A stretch of 64,000 bases of DNA from Tateyamaria sp. syn59 (GTDB lineage Bacteria; Pseudomonadota; Alphaproteobacteria; Rhodobacterales; Rhodobacteraceae), in the NCBI RefSeq assembly GCF_007995245.1, contig NZ_VCBA01000010.1:62001-126000 (forward strand), given 5' to 3'. Made by a program: the position numbers and the translations under genes. A model generated the notes under the pieces. The model was not told the origin of the DNA. It searched no databases and was given only the letters and a program-made list of their open reading frames with translations. Shown here one piece after another: positions 45,604-54,138 of this stretch (the stretch's first letter is position 1; each line of letters opens with the position of its first letter).

Positions 45604-46383
45604 ATGACACGCGCACTTGTGACAGGGGCGGGACACCGTTTGGGCCGGGCGATGGCTGTTTATCTGGCCGGGCGGGGCTATGACGTGGCGGTGCATTACG
45701 CCAGCTCGGATGTCGGCGCGCGCGAGACGGTTGCGCAGATCGAGAAGGCGGGCAAGCGCGCCGTTGCGCTTCAGGCGGACCTGACGGATGAAGGGGATAC
45801 ACAAGCCCTGTTCGGCAAAGCGGTTGAGGCGCTGAGCGGCCCGATCACCTGCCTGATCAACAACGCCTCCATCTTTGAATACGACACCGTCGAAACTGCG
45901 ACGCGCACCAGTTGGGACCGGCATATAGAAAGCAACCTGCGCGCGCCCTTTGTGCTGACGCAAGCGATGGCGGCGCAAGGACTGGAAGCGGCGCAGGACG
46001 ACATGAACGAACCGCTCGCGCCAGGCCTGATCGTGAATATGATCGATCAGCGCGTGCGCAAGCTGACGCCGGAATTCATGACCTATACGCTGGCCAAGAT
46101 GGGCCTTTGGGCGCTGACTCAAACCAGCGCGCAGGCCCTGACACCTGCGATCCGGGTCAATGCCATCGGTCCGGGCCCAACCCTGCAGGGGGGGCGCCAA
46201 AGCACAGAGCATTTCGCCAAGCAACGGGCGGCGACTGTTCTGGGCCGCGGTTCAAACCCATCAGATATTGTCGGTGCCTTGTGCTATTTTCTCGACGCTC
46301 CGGGCGTGACGGGACAATTGCTCTGCGTGGATGGCGGGCAGCATCTGGCCTGGGAAACACCCGATGTGATTGGCGTTGAATGA
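45604..46383 (+). CDS. SDR-family oxidoreductase with pteridine-reductase-type signature
   Basis: 259-residue classical short-chain dehydrogenase. The cofactor motif TGAGHRLG (residues 7-14) has Arg at the position seen in TGx3RxG pteridine reductases rather than the usual TGxxxGxG. NNASIFEYD, NMIDQRVRKLTPEF and YTLAKMGLWALTQT (catalytic Tyr and Lys) also match FolM/PTR1-like enzymes. The C-terminus VTGQLLCVDGGQHLAW is typical SDR. It may reduce dihydropterin or dihydromonapterin. AAAAGGGGAGG precedes the ATG at 45604. Confidence 0.8.
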   Translation: MTRALVTGAGHRLGRAMAVYLAGRGYDVAVHYASSDVGARETVAQIEKAGKRAVALQADLTDEGDTQALFGKAVEALSGPITCLINNASIFEYDTVETATRTSWDRHIESNLRAPFVLTQAMAAQGLEAAQDDMNEPLAPGLIVNMIDQRVRKLTPEFMTYTLAKMGLWALTQTSAQALTPAIRVNAIGPGPTLQGGRQSTEHFAKQRAATVLGRGSNPSDIVGALCYFLDAPGVTGQLLCVDGGQHLAWETPDVIGVE

Positions 46384-46672
46384 GGTGACGTAGGGTGAGT
46401 TTTGCACCGCGTTAATGTTCGTTACAATTCTGTTACCAAAACGCGTGTGTTTTCAGTGACTTGTTCGATACCAAACAAAATATGCAGCAAAATCAAGATC
46501 TTAATCGCTTGCTTAAAAAGTAGGCAAAATCAGGAAGCGCCCAAAAAACAACAGAAAATTCCCGACGCCCAGAAGTTACCCGCACACTTATCCACAGCTT
46601 TCGTGGATGTATGATCGCTTGAACACGTGTTCAAATCAGTGCAGCCAAAACAGGTGAAATGGCACGAATCGC
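46384..46672. other. AT-rich uvrC upstream region with DnaA box and a perfect 16-bp palindrome
   Basis: 289 bp without a gene, much more AT-rich than the neighbourhood. It has a perfect DnaA box (TTATCCACA, 46588-46596), which is also the left part of an inverted repeat ATCCAC/GTGGAT. A perfect palindrome TTGAACACGTGTTCAA lies at 46619-46634, 39 bp before uvrC. AAAACGCGTGTGTTTT lies about 46437 and TTAA-N8-TTAA near 46500. These are candidate regulator sites for uvrC. Confidence 0.5.
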
Positions 46673-48559
46673 ATGGCGAACCAGGACCCTTCAGAACAGC
46701 CTCAGATTGAGCAGCGCGTGCCTGTCGGGCACGACGTCATTCAGGGATACCTGAAGACACTGGACAGCTCACCCGGTGTGTACCGCATGCTCGACCGCGA
46801 AAGCCGCGTGCTTTACGTGGGCAAGGCCCGCAATCTGCGTGCGCGGGTGTCGAATTACGCGCGGCCATCCGGGCACAGCCCGCGGATCGCCCGCATGATT
46901 TCGATGACCGCGTCGATGATGTTCCTCACCACCCGGACGGAAACCGAGGCGCTGTTGCTGGAACAGAACCTGATCAAGCAGCTTAAGCCCAAGTTCAATG
47001 TCCTGCTGCGTGACGACAAATCCTTTCCAAACATTCTGGTGACCGGCGATCACCCCTATCCCCAGATCAAAAAGCACCGCGGTGCCAAGAAACAAAAGGG
47101 GGCCTATTACGGGCCGTTTGCCAGTGCGGGCGCCGTGAACCGCACGCTTAATCAACTCCAGAAAGTCTTTCTCCTTCGTAACTGCACCGATTCCATGTTC
47201 GACAGCCGCACGCGGCCTTGCCTGCTGTACCAGATCAAGCGGTGCTCCGGCCCTTGCGTAGGGCTGATTTCCGAAGCGGACTATGCGCAGTCGGTTAAGG
47301 ATGCGGAGCGATTCCTGACCGGTAAGTCGACCGACATCCAGGCCAAGTTGGCTGGGCAGATGCAGGAAGCCTCCGAAGACATGGAGTTCGAGCGGGCTGC
47401 GGCCCTACGCGACCGTATACGCGCCATGACGCAGGTGCAGACTGCGCAGGGAATCAACCCGCGCAGCGTGACCGAGGCGGATATAGTCGCCCTGCATATG
47501 GAACAGGGACAGGCCTGCGTGCAGGTCTTTTTCATCCGCGCCAACCAGAACTGGGGCAACCGCGACTTTTACCCGCGTGTTGGGGCGGATGTGGACGCCG
47601 CCGAGGTGCTGGAGGCGTTCTTGGGCCAGTTCTACGACACCAAGGAACCGCCGCGGCAGTTGATCCTGTCGAACGAGATCGAGAACCCCGACCTGATGGG
47701 CGAGGCGCTGAGCCAGAAGCTGGGCCGCAAGGTTGAGTTGCTGGTGCCCAAGCGCGGCGAGAAGGCGGAGCTGGTCGACAGCGCTCTGCGCAATGCGCGC
47801 GAAAGCTTGGCACGTAAGATGGCCGAGAGTGCGACGCAGGCGAAGCTGTTGCGCGGTGTGGCGGAGGCCTTTGAGTTGCCGGAAGCCCCCGAGCGGATCG
47901 AAGTCTATGATAACTCGCACATTCAGGGCACCAATGCTGTGGGCGCTATGATCGTCGCGGGCCCGGACGGGTTCATGAAAAACAGCTACCGCAAGTTCAA
48001 TATCAAGGGCGATGACCTGACCCCCGGTGACGACTTCGGTATGATGAAGGAAGTGCTGCATCGCCGTTTCAAACGGCTGCTGTCCGAGGATCCTGACCGT
48101 CAAAAGGGCATGTGGCCGGACCTGCTCTTGATCGACGGCGGGGCAGGGCAGGTATCTGCCGTGGCCGAGATCATGCGCGAGCACGGGGTCGAGGATATCC
48201 CTATGGTCGGTGTTGCCAAAGGCGTCGACCGCGATGCGGGTAAGGAAGAGTTTCACCGCACGGGCAAGCGTCCCTTTGCCCTGCGCCACAACGATCCGGT
48301 GCTCTATTTCGTGCAGCGCATGCGGGACGAGGCGCACCGATTTGCCATCGGGACACACCGGGCCAAGCGGGCCAAGTCCAACATGAAAAACCCGCTGGAT
48401 GACATCCCCGGCGTGGGGGCGTCGCGCAAGCGCGCGCTGCTGGCGCATTTCGGATCAGCTAAGGCTGTTGCCCGGGCCAACCTCGCGGATCTAAAGGCGG
48501 TCGATGGGGTGTCCGAGGGGCTTGCGCAGAAGGTCTATGACTTCTTTCACGACCAGTAA
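46673..48559 (+). CDS. uvrC: Excinuclease ABC subunit C
   Basis: Nucleotide-excision-repair nuclease that makes the dual incision; 628 residues. The GIY-YIG domain has [10 protein letters not shown] and [14 protein letters not shown] near the N-terminus. The UVR motif lies around [15 protein letters not shown]. The C-terminal endonuclease has [28 protein letters not shown] and [22 protein letters not shown] tandem helix-hairpin-helix end reads [17 protein letters not shown] and [16 protein letters not shown]. The start at 46673 has a weak AGGTGAAATGG upstream. The upstream region holds a perfect palindrome. Confidence 0.96.
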   Translation: MANQDPSEQPQIEQRVPVGHDVIQGYLKTLDSSPGVYRMLDRESRVLYVGKARNLRARVSNYARPSGHSPRIARMISMTASMMFLTTRTETEALLLEQNLIKQLKPKFNVLLRDDKSFPNILVTGDHPYPQIKKHRGAKKQKGAYYGPFASAGAVNRTLNQLQKVFLLRNCTDSMFDSRTRPCLLYQIKRCSGPCVGLISEADYAQSVKDAERFLTGKSTDIQAKLAGQMQEASEDMEFERAAALRDRIRAMTQVQTAQGINPRSVTEADIVALHMEQGQACVQVFFIRANQNWGNRDFYPRVGADVDAAEVLEAFLGQFYDTKEPPRQLILSNEIENPDLMGEALSQKLGRKVELLVPKRGEKAELVDSALRNARESLARKMAESATQAKLLRGVAEAFELPEAPERIEVYDNSHIQGTNAVGAMIVAGPDGFMKNSYRKFNIKGDDLTPGDDFGMMKEVLHRRFKRLLSEDPDRQKGMWPDLLLIDGGAGQVSAVAEIMREHGVEDIPMVGVAKGVDRDAGKEEFHRTGKRPFALRHNDPVLYFVQRMRDEAHRFAIGTHRAKRAKSNMKNPLDDIPGVGASRKRALLAHFGSAKAVARANLADLKAVDGVSEGLAQKVYDFFHDQ

Positions 48560-48616
48560 GGCGCATGCGCCTTGCGCCCCCTTCCGGACCAGCGCGGGAC
48601 AGGCTAGAGATTGCGC

Positions 48617-49276
48617 ATGATTTGGACGATACCGAACATCCTGACGACGCTGCGCCTGATCGCTGCCCCACTTGTCGCCGTGATGTTCCTTTACTTCACG
48701 CGGCCGTGGGCGGACATCCTCGCCGTCATCCTGTTCGTGGGTGCCGCCATCACCGACTGGTTTGACGGCTACCTCGCCCGCGCCTGGGGTCAGCAGACAA
48801 AGCTTGGCACCATGCTCGATCCCATTGCGGACAAGGCAATGGTGGTGATTGCGTTGATGGTGATCATCGGGTTTTCCAGCTGGTCCCCATGGCTCGTTCT
48901 GCCCGCCACGATGATCCTGTTTCGGGAGGTTTTCGTGTCGGGTCTGCGGGAGTTTCTGGGGGATACCGCTGGGACCTTGAAGGTCACAAATATTGCGAAG
49001 TGGAAGACCACTTTGCAGATGATCGCCATTGCGGTTCTGTTCTCCCAAGGCGTGTTCGAGCACTACTTCGGCATGTCGATCTGGGGCATGGATGAGGCAA
49101 TGGTGAACGCCATCCTGAACGGTGAAGAACCCGATCATATGGGTCTTTGGTGGAAGCTCGCCGGGGCCGACTGGTCGGGGCGTATAGGCCTTTGGTTGCT
49201 GTGGATTGCGGCTGCCCTTACCTTTATCAGCGGATGGGATTACTTCCGTAAGGCCATGCCGTACTTGAAAGGGTAA
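48617..49276 (+). CDS. pgsA: CDP-diacylglycerol-glycerol-3-phosphate 3-phosphatidyltransferase
   Basis: Phosphatidylglycerol-phosphate synthase of the inner membrane, 219 residues. The CDP-alcohol transferase signature is complete: DWFDGYLARAWGQQTKLGTM followed by LDPIADK, giving D-x2-D-G-x2-A-R-x8-G-x3-D-x3-D. Several membrane helices follow, including LTTLRLIAAPLVAVMFLYF, AMVVIALMVIIGF and IGLWLLWIAAALTFISG. The ATG at 48617 is used; an upstream TTG (48611) is in frame. It lies between uvrC and moaD, 5 bp before moaD, and shares their transcript. Confidence 0.95.
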   Translation: MIWTIPNILTTLRLIAAPLVAVMFLYFTRPWADILAVILFVGAAITDWFDGYLARAWGQQTKLGTMLDPIADKAMVVIALMVIIGFSSWSPWLVLPATMILFREVFVSGLREFLGDTAGTLKVTNIAKWKTTLQMIAIAVLFSQGVFEHYFGMSIWGMDEAMVNAILNGEEPDHMGLWWKLAGADWSGRIGLWLLWIAAALTFISGWDYFRKAMPYLKG

Positions 49277-49281
49277 CTGAT

Positions 49282-49527
49282 ATGGACGTGCTCTATTTCG
49301 CCTGGGTCCGTGAAAGGATCGGCATCCCGCGCGAGGCAGTCGAGACGCAGGCCGGTACGGTCATGGACCTGGTCGAGGAGTTGCGCGGCAAGGAAGAGCG
49401 TTATGCAGCCGCCTTTGCTGACATCAGCGCGTTACGCGTGGCTGTGGATCAGCAACTGACAGACTTTGACGCGTCCCTGTCTGGAGCGCGGGAAGTGGCG
49501 TTTTTCCCTCCCATGACAGGCGGTTAG
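49282..49527 (+). CDS. moaD: Molybdopterin synthase small subunit MoaD
   Basis: Ubiquitin-like sulfur carrier of molybdopterin synthase, 81 residues. The required C-terminal Gly-Gly is present (FFPPMTGG), preceded by the usual AFFPP pattern. The N-terminus MDVLYFAWVRERIG is typical. The thiocarboxylate formed on the last glycine delivers sulfur to the MoaE-bound precursor. It lies 5 bp before moaE and is translated with it. Molybdopterin made by this pathway would serve, for example, an assimilatory nitrate reductase, though that gene is outside the window. Confidence 0.95.
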   Translation: MDVLYFAWVRERIGIPREAVETQAGTVMDLVEELRGKEERYAAAFADISALRVAVDQQLTDFDASLSGAREVAFFPPMTGG

Positions 49528-49531
49528 GCGG

Positions 49532-49972
49532 ATGCGCGTCGTCGTTCAGGAGGCCCCATTCGACTTTGGTGTGGAGGCTGCCGCGTTTGCTGAAGGGCGC
49601 GCTGTTTCGGGCGCTGTTGTAACCTTTACCGGCATCGTGCGGGACGTCGATGGCGGGCTGCAGGCGATGGAAATCGAGCATTATCCGGGCATGACCGAAA
49701 GCGCGCTGACCGACATCGCGGCCGAAGCCAAGACCCGATGGTCGCTGGAAGATGCACTTGTCATCCACCGGCATGGGCGGCTTGAGGTGGGTGAGATGAT
49801 TATGATGGTGGCGACCGCCGCCCGCCACCGCAAGGATGCGTTTGAGGCGGCGGAGTTCCTGATGGACTACCTCAAGTCGCGGGCGCCGTTTTGGAAGCGT
49901 GAGGTCACTGCGGACGGAGCCGATTGGGTGGCGGCGCGGGACGAGGATGAGGACGCACTGACGCGGTGGTGA
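49532..49972 (+). CDS. moaE: Molybdopterin synthase catalytic subunit MoaE
   Basis: 146-residue large subunit converting precursor Z to molybdopterin with MoaD. The family segments are GAVVTFTGIVRDVDGG, MEIEHYPGMTESALTDIA, LVIHRHGRLEVGEMIMMVA, ARHRKDAFEAAEFLMDYLKSR and the active-site lysine region PFWKREVTADG. The start at 49532 follows moaD by 4 bp. After its stop comes a 168-bp non-coding spacer that carries the second 11-bp-period array. Confidence 0.95.
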   Translation: MRVVVQEAPFDFGVEAAAFAEGRAVSGAVVTFTGIVRDVDGGLQAMEIEHYPGMTESALTDIAAEAKTRWSLEDALVIHRHGRLEVGEMIMMVATAARHRKDAFEAAEFLMDYLKSRAPFWKREVTADGADWVAARDEDEDALTRW

Positions 49973-50010
49973 TTTACCCTTTGTTTATATGGCTGAATTG
50001 CTGAATCTGC

Positions 50011-50056
50011 CGGTACACATCCCGTGCACAAGGCGTGCATAACCTGTGCACAGCTT
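50011..50056. repeat. Array of GTGCAC-type hexamers with 11-bp period (second copy)
   Basis: Four hexamers start at 50013 (GTACAC), 50024 (GTGCAC), 50035 (GTGCAT) and 50046 (GTGCAC), each exactly 11 bp from the next. The leading bases (CGGT) and the order of a degenerate first unit followed by GTGCAC units match the array at 4711-4762. It lies between moaE (plus) and the minus-strand gene at 50141, whose 3' ends face each other. The function is unknown. Confidence 0.65.
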
Positions 50057-50140
50057 ATGCTGCAGAACTGCTGATTAGCGGACGGAACGATAGTTAAGAA
50101 AGGGTGCAGATCGTAAGGCGGATCTTGATCCGCCCAGCCG

Positions 50141-50467
50141 TCAGCTGGCTTGCTGGCGGTCGATCCAGGCGCGCAGCTCTTCGGTCTCGTGACGGGCATC
50201 GCGCAGCCCGTCCATGGCAGCGCGCAGTTCCGCTTCGGTCTGGGCCAGCTGGTTGGTCAGCTCTGCCTCGCGCTGCTGCAGGTAGGTGATGGCCTGATCG
50301 CGGGTTTCCTCGGCCTCGTGCAGCTCCTGGCTCATCCGGTCCAGTTCGGCCACATCGCCCGAGGCAACACGCGTGAAGCGGTGGATCAGCCAGTTCGCAA
50401 ACCAGCCCAGGCAGAACGCAATGAAGAGAATGATAGCTGTCGCAATGACAAACTCAGCTCTGCTCAT
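50141..50467 (-). CDS. Single-helix membrane protein with coiled coil
   Basis: 108 residues. One N-terminal membrane helix (FVIATAIILFIAFCLGWFANWLI, about residues 6-28) precedes a long charged coiled coil (about 45-105; SQELHEAEETRDQAITYLQQ, then AELTNQLAQTEAELRAAMDG). The start at 50467 has AGGACG upstream and lies 4 bp after the OmpA-family gene, so the two are made together. It might be a partner that anchors or organises the OmpA/BON protein in the envelope, but this is inference. Confidence 0.75.
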   Translation of the reverse strand: MSRAEFVIATAIILFIAFCLGWFANWLIHRFTRVASGDVAELDRMSQELHEAEETRDQAITYLQQREAELTNQLAQTEAELRAAMDGLRDARHETEELRAWIDRQQAS

Positions 50468-50471
50468 CGTC

Positions 50472-52373
50472 CTATTGTCCTTCGGCGCTGTCCTCGGTTG
50501 CGGCTTCTGTATCGCCGTTTCCGGCCAAGGATTCCAGCGTTGTTTCACCTTCCGGTGCTGAAGGTGTTGGTCGGATCAGCTTGAATTCGATGCGCCGATT
50601 GGCTTCACGGCCTTCTTCGGTGTCGTTCTCGGCAATCGGGTCGACCTCGCCATAGCCCTTGGCGGAATAGGTCGAGGTCAGCACCCGGCGCGCGCGCAAT
50701 TCGTTCAGCACCGACTGCGCGCGGGCCTGGCTGAGGTTCAGGTTCATCTCTTCCCGGCCTTGGCTGTCGGTGTGGCCCTGAATCTCAAGCCGAATATCGC
50801 CGCAGATCCGCAGCACTTCGGCGATGTCATCCATCGTCCCCAGCGCGCTGGCATCGATAGTGGCGCTGCCCGGCTCGAACGTGATTTTCGAGGCTGACAG
50901 GATGCCTGCAATCTCGGCCTCGCATTCCGCCGGGGTGGGCAGGGCAGCCACCGGGTCCAGCTTTTCCTGGTAGGTGACGCGGATGTCGAACTCTTCCGCC
51001 TCGCCCAGTTTGGAGGCGAGCAGGGTTGCGATATTCGTGCTGGCCTTCGGATTGCCAGTGTTGCCTGAAATGGTGACCGCATCTGGCGTGACCGTCACGG
51101 CCCCGTTGGAAAGCTGCGCGAGTGACTCGAGGCCTGTGAGCACCCGCACCGGCCAATCCCCCGGCAGGTCGTCGACAATCCGCGTCGCCACATAGACGCT
51201 GTTGGTGCCAAAGGCGGCCTGGGCGTAGCTGTCGACCAGCGCGCGCAGGTTCGAGTCGGACAGACGGCCACGCAACTGTACCAGTCCTTCGGGGCTGAGT
51301 GTGGCCACAAATTCGGGCGGGCCCTGGTTGGGATCCACGGTTTCGGGCAGCTTGGCATAGAGCGCAAAGACTGGGGGCAGGGCGTTTTCCAGTTCACCCA
51401 CGACACGGTCAAAGTCGGCCTGCGGCGTGCCTTCGGCCGCGATGAGGGTGATGTCCGCGTCCGAGAATGTCACGGACCCTGCGCCCAGTGTGTCCAGCGC
51501 GCCGATGGCCTGTTCCACGGCAACACTCCATTTCGGGCTGGGCACGCCCATGCCGACGGTGCAGGTGCCCGGTCCGGTCAGGCCTGCAGCCGTGGCGGCG
51601 TTCACGATCCGGGTGCGGGCCGCTTCAGTATCGGCCGAGCAGGCATCGAACCGTGTGCCTGCCGCGTCCTTTACCAACCGCAAAGTGAAGGGGGTGATGA
51701 CGGGCCGGGGCGCTGCGATGTCGAGGGCCACGCGCAGGCCCGGAGGGGCGGCGCGGTTCAACTGCGCTTCGAGATTGGTTTTCTCTTCGGCGCTGTCGGT
51801 GATGGCGCGGATCGACACGCGGCCCGCCTCGACCGACACCTTGGCGCGCGGCAGACGCTCCATCGCCGCGAGAGCAAAGCCCAAGGCGTCACTCCATCCA
51901 TCCGGTGCCGGATAGTCGGCCACTTCGATCAGGTCGGTGACGGGAGTGTCGCCCGCGATTGCGGTAATCCGGTCCATGACAGCGGTCCGGTTCGTGGCCG
52001 CCGGGATCAGTCCGATGATCGACAGGCCCGCATCGTTGCGCAGCAGTTCAGCCGAAAAGCGCGGGGGTGCGATGGCGGCGGCAGCTTCCACCTGCATCTC
52101 GTCAATGACGCGGGCGGCGTCAACGATACTGCCTGCGGTGGATAGGGCGGCAAAGCGCACCGCTTCGGTCGGCGCAATGCCCGCGAGTGTCACCTTCAAG
52201 CCGTCGGCTTCGACCTCGGCCCAGGTCATCCCCTCGTCATCGAGCGCGTCGCGCACACCGATTTCCGAGTTTTCCTCGATCAGCTGTACCGATAGGTTGG
52301 CGGTGATCAAGGCGAGCACGGCGGCCACCGAGAACGTGACAACTATGATCAGAAGGGATGACAATCGCATCAT
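50472..52373 (-). CDS. OmpA-family protein with N-terminal membrane helix and BON-like repeats
   Basis: 633 residues from the ATG at 52373. A membrane helix (SLLIIVVTFSVAAVLALITANL) is followed by BON-like repeats (EADGLKVTLAGIAPTEAVR; DDLPGDWPVRVLTGLESLAQ; AVTVTPDAVTISGNTGNPKA). A C-terminal OmpA peptidoglycan-binding domain (about 490-600) contains FEPGSATIDASAL, LEIQGHTDSQGREEMNLNLS and EANRRIEFKLI. The last 30 residues are acidic and disordered. It is inner-membrane anchored, bound to peptidoglycan and of unknown cell-envelope function. It is followed by the coiled-coil gene. Confidence 0.88.
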   Translation of the reverse strand: MMRLSSLLIIVVTFSVAAVLALITANLSVQLIEENSEIGVRDALDDEGMTWAEVEADGLKVTLAGIAPTEAVRFAALSTAGSIVDAARVIDEMQVEAAAAIAPPRFSAELLRNDAGLSIIGLIPAATNRTAVMDRITAIAGDTPVTDLIEVADYPAPDGWSDALGFALAAMERLPRAKVSVEAGRVSIRAITDSAEEKTNLEAQLNRAAPPGLRVALDIAAPRPVITPFTLRLVKDAAGTRFDACSADTEAARTRIVNAATAAGLTGPGTCTVGMGVPSPKWSVAVEQAIGALDTLGAGSVTFSDADITLIAAEGTPQADFDRVVGELENALPPVFALYAKLPETVDPNQGPPEFVATLSPEGLVQLRGRLSDSNLRALVDSYAQAAFGTNSVYVATRIVDDLPGDWPVRVLTGLESLAQLSNGAVTVTPDAVTISGNTGNPKASTNIATLLASKLGEAEEFDIRVTYQEKLDPVAALPTPAECEAEIAGILSASKITFEPGSATIDASALGTMDDIAEVLRICGDIRLEIQGHTDSQGREEMNLNLSQARAQSVLNELRARRVLTSTYSAKGYGEVDPIAENDTEEGREANRRIEFKLIRPTPSAPEGETTLESLAGNGDTEAATEDSAEGQ

Positions 52374-52440
52374 CGGCAAACCTGTTTTTTGGGCGTCTTG
52401 CGCGCGCCTACGGTGTACGCGGCTTGGCCCCCGGGTTCAA

Positions 52441-53403
52441 TCACACGAGCAGTGCGGCGCAGAAAAACACCAGCGGGATCGCGCCAGTATCGCGGTTGGC
52501 GCGGAAGAGTTGCAAGCATTTGGCAGGGTCCTCGATGTCGAGGCCGCGCAGCTGCCACGCCATGTGCCAGCCCATGGCCCATGGCCCGCCAAGGGCGATG
52601 ACTAGAGCCAGCACGTTGACTTCGTCAATGGCGGCAAAGATAACGGCGATGCCCATCAGCCCCACGGTTGCCATCAGGAAGCGGCGGAGCCATTGGGGCG
52701 TTTGGGTGCCAAAGAGGCGCGCAGTGGATTTCACGCCGATCAGCGCGTCATCCTCGGTGTCCTGGTGGGCGTAGATTGTGTCGTAGAACAGGGTCCATGC
52801 GATGCCAGCGAGGTACAGCACGATAGCTGGCGCTTCGAGTTGGCCTGTGTGCGCCGTCCAGGCCAGCAGCGCGCCCCAGTTGAAGGCGAGGCCGAGGAAC
52901 ACTTGCGGCCACCACGTGAACCGCTTGGCGAAAGGGTAGACGGCCACGGGTAGGAGGGCGAGGATGCCCAGAAGGATGGCGGCTGTGTTGAACGTGAGCA
53001 GGATGGCGAAGGCGATCAGTGCTTGGAGGCACATCCAGATGACTGCGCCGCGCACGGTCACCTGACCCGAAGGGATCGGGCGGGAGCGTGTGCGTTCCAC
53101 CTGTTCGTCGAAGTCACGGTCGGTGATGTCGTTCCACGTACAGCCCGCACCGCGCATCAGCCACGCGCCCGCCGCGCAGCCGATGGCGATCCAGGCGTCC
53201 TCCCACCGGGGCGACTGGTCGTGCAGTATGGCGAGGGCGAGGCCCCACCAGCAGGGCAGGAGCAGGAGCCATGTGCCGATGGATCGATCTGCGCGGCTGA
53301 GCCGGAGATAGGGCCGCGTCCACTCGGGCGCCAGCGTGTCGACCCAGTTGCCGGTGACGGCATCGGCGACCTGACCCTCTGGTGATGGCTGCGAGTTGGT
53401 CAT
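52441..53403 (-). CDS. ubiA: 4-hydroxybenzoate polyprenyltransferase
   Basis: Membrane prenyltransferase attaching the isoprenoid tail to 4-hydroxybenzoate in ubiquinone synthesis; 320 residues, about eight or nine helices. The two Asp-rich motifs are present: CTWNDITDRDFDEQVERT with RSRPIPSG, and FYDTIYAHQDTEDDALIGVK. The ATG at 53403 is directly adjacent, in divergent orientation, to the rsmE gene (starts at 53404 or 53416). No Shine-Dalgarno is visible, so the message may be leaderless. Confidence 0.95.
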   Translation of the reverse strand: MTNSQPSPEGQVADAVTGNWVDTLAPEWTRPYLRLSRADRSIGTWLLLLPCWWGLALAILHDQSPRWEDAWIAIGCAAGAWLMRGAGCTWNDITDRDFDEQVERTRSRPIPSGQVTVRGAVIWMCLQALIAFAILLTFNTAAILLGILALLPVAVYPFAKRFTWWPQVFLGLAFNWGALLAWTAHTGQLEAPAIVLYLAGIAWTLFYDTIYAHQDTEDDALIGVKSTARLFGTQTPQWLRRFLMATVGLMGIAVIFAAIDEVNVLALVIALGGPWAMGWHMAWQLRGLDIEDPAKCLQLFRANRDTGAIPLVFFCAALLV

Positions 53404-53415
53404 ATGTGTGGGCCC

Positions 53416-54138
53416 ATGAGTGACGCGAAGATACGCCTTTATGTAGAGCAGCCCTTGGGGCAGGGGCAATCGGTTCCGCTGTCGCGGGAGCAGGCGCATT
53501 ATCTCTTTGGCGTGATGCGGTTGTGGGTGGGGGCGGCGGTGCTGTTGTTCAATGGCACGGAAGGCGAGTGGCGGGCCGAGGTGGTCGAAGCGGGCAAGCG
53601 GGGTGGGACGCTTGTGTGTGAGGCGCAGACGCGGCCTTTGCAGATGCCGCCCGACCTGTGGCTGCTGTTTGCGCCCATCAAGAAGGCGCGCACGGATTTC
53701 ATTGTGGAAAAGGCGGCAGAGATGGGCGCGCGGCGGATTGTGCCGGTGCAGACGGAGTTTACCAATGCGGGCCGTATCCAGCGCGACCGGTTGCAGGCCC
53801 ACGCCGTCGAGGCTGCAGAGCAATGCGGTGGAACTTACGTACCGGAGGTGGCCGACATGCAGCGGCTTGACCGGGCGCTCGCTGATCTGGGCGACCGGCA
53901 GGTGATGTTCTGTGACGAGGCGCTCGCGGAGGCGGAGGATGCCTCTGCCTTACCCGACATCCCAGGCCCATGGGCGATCCTGATCGGGCCCGAAGGCGGG
54001 TTTTCCGACAAGGAACGCGTCAGATTGCACAGGATGGAAACGGCGCATGCCGTCCAGCTTGGCCCGCGCATCCTGCGGGCGGACACGGCTGCGGTGGTGG
54101 CGCTGACGGTCTGGCAGCAGCGACTGGGGGATTGGTGA
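53416..54138 (+). CDS. rsmE: 16S rRNA (uracil-1498-N3)-methyltransferase
   Basis: SPOUT-class enzyme that methylates U1498 of 16S rRNA using S-adenosylmethionine; 240 residues from MSDAKIRLYVEQP. The N-terminal PUA-like domain has HYLFGVMRLWVGAAVLLFNG. The C-terminal knotted domain has KKARTDFIVEKAAEMGARRI, AVEAAEQCGGTYVPEV, AILIGPEGGFSDKERVRL and LGPRILRADTAAVVAL. The ATG at 53404 is in frame (MCGPMSDAK) and directly abuts the divergent ubiA start. Its stop overlaps the GNAT gene start as TGATG. Confidence 0.95.
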   Translation: MSDAKIRLYVEQPLGQGQSVPLSREQAHYLFGVMRLWVGAAVLLFNGTEGEWRAEVVEAGKRGGTLVCEAQTRPLQMPPDLWLLFAPIKKARTDFIVEKAAEMGARRIVPVQTEFTNAGRIQRDRLQAHAVEAAEQCGGTYVPEVADMQRLDRALADLGDRQVMFCDEALAEAEDASALPDIPGPWAILIGPEGGFSDKERVRLHRMETAHAVQLGPRILRADTAAVVALTVWQQRLGDW

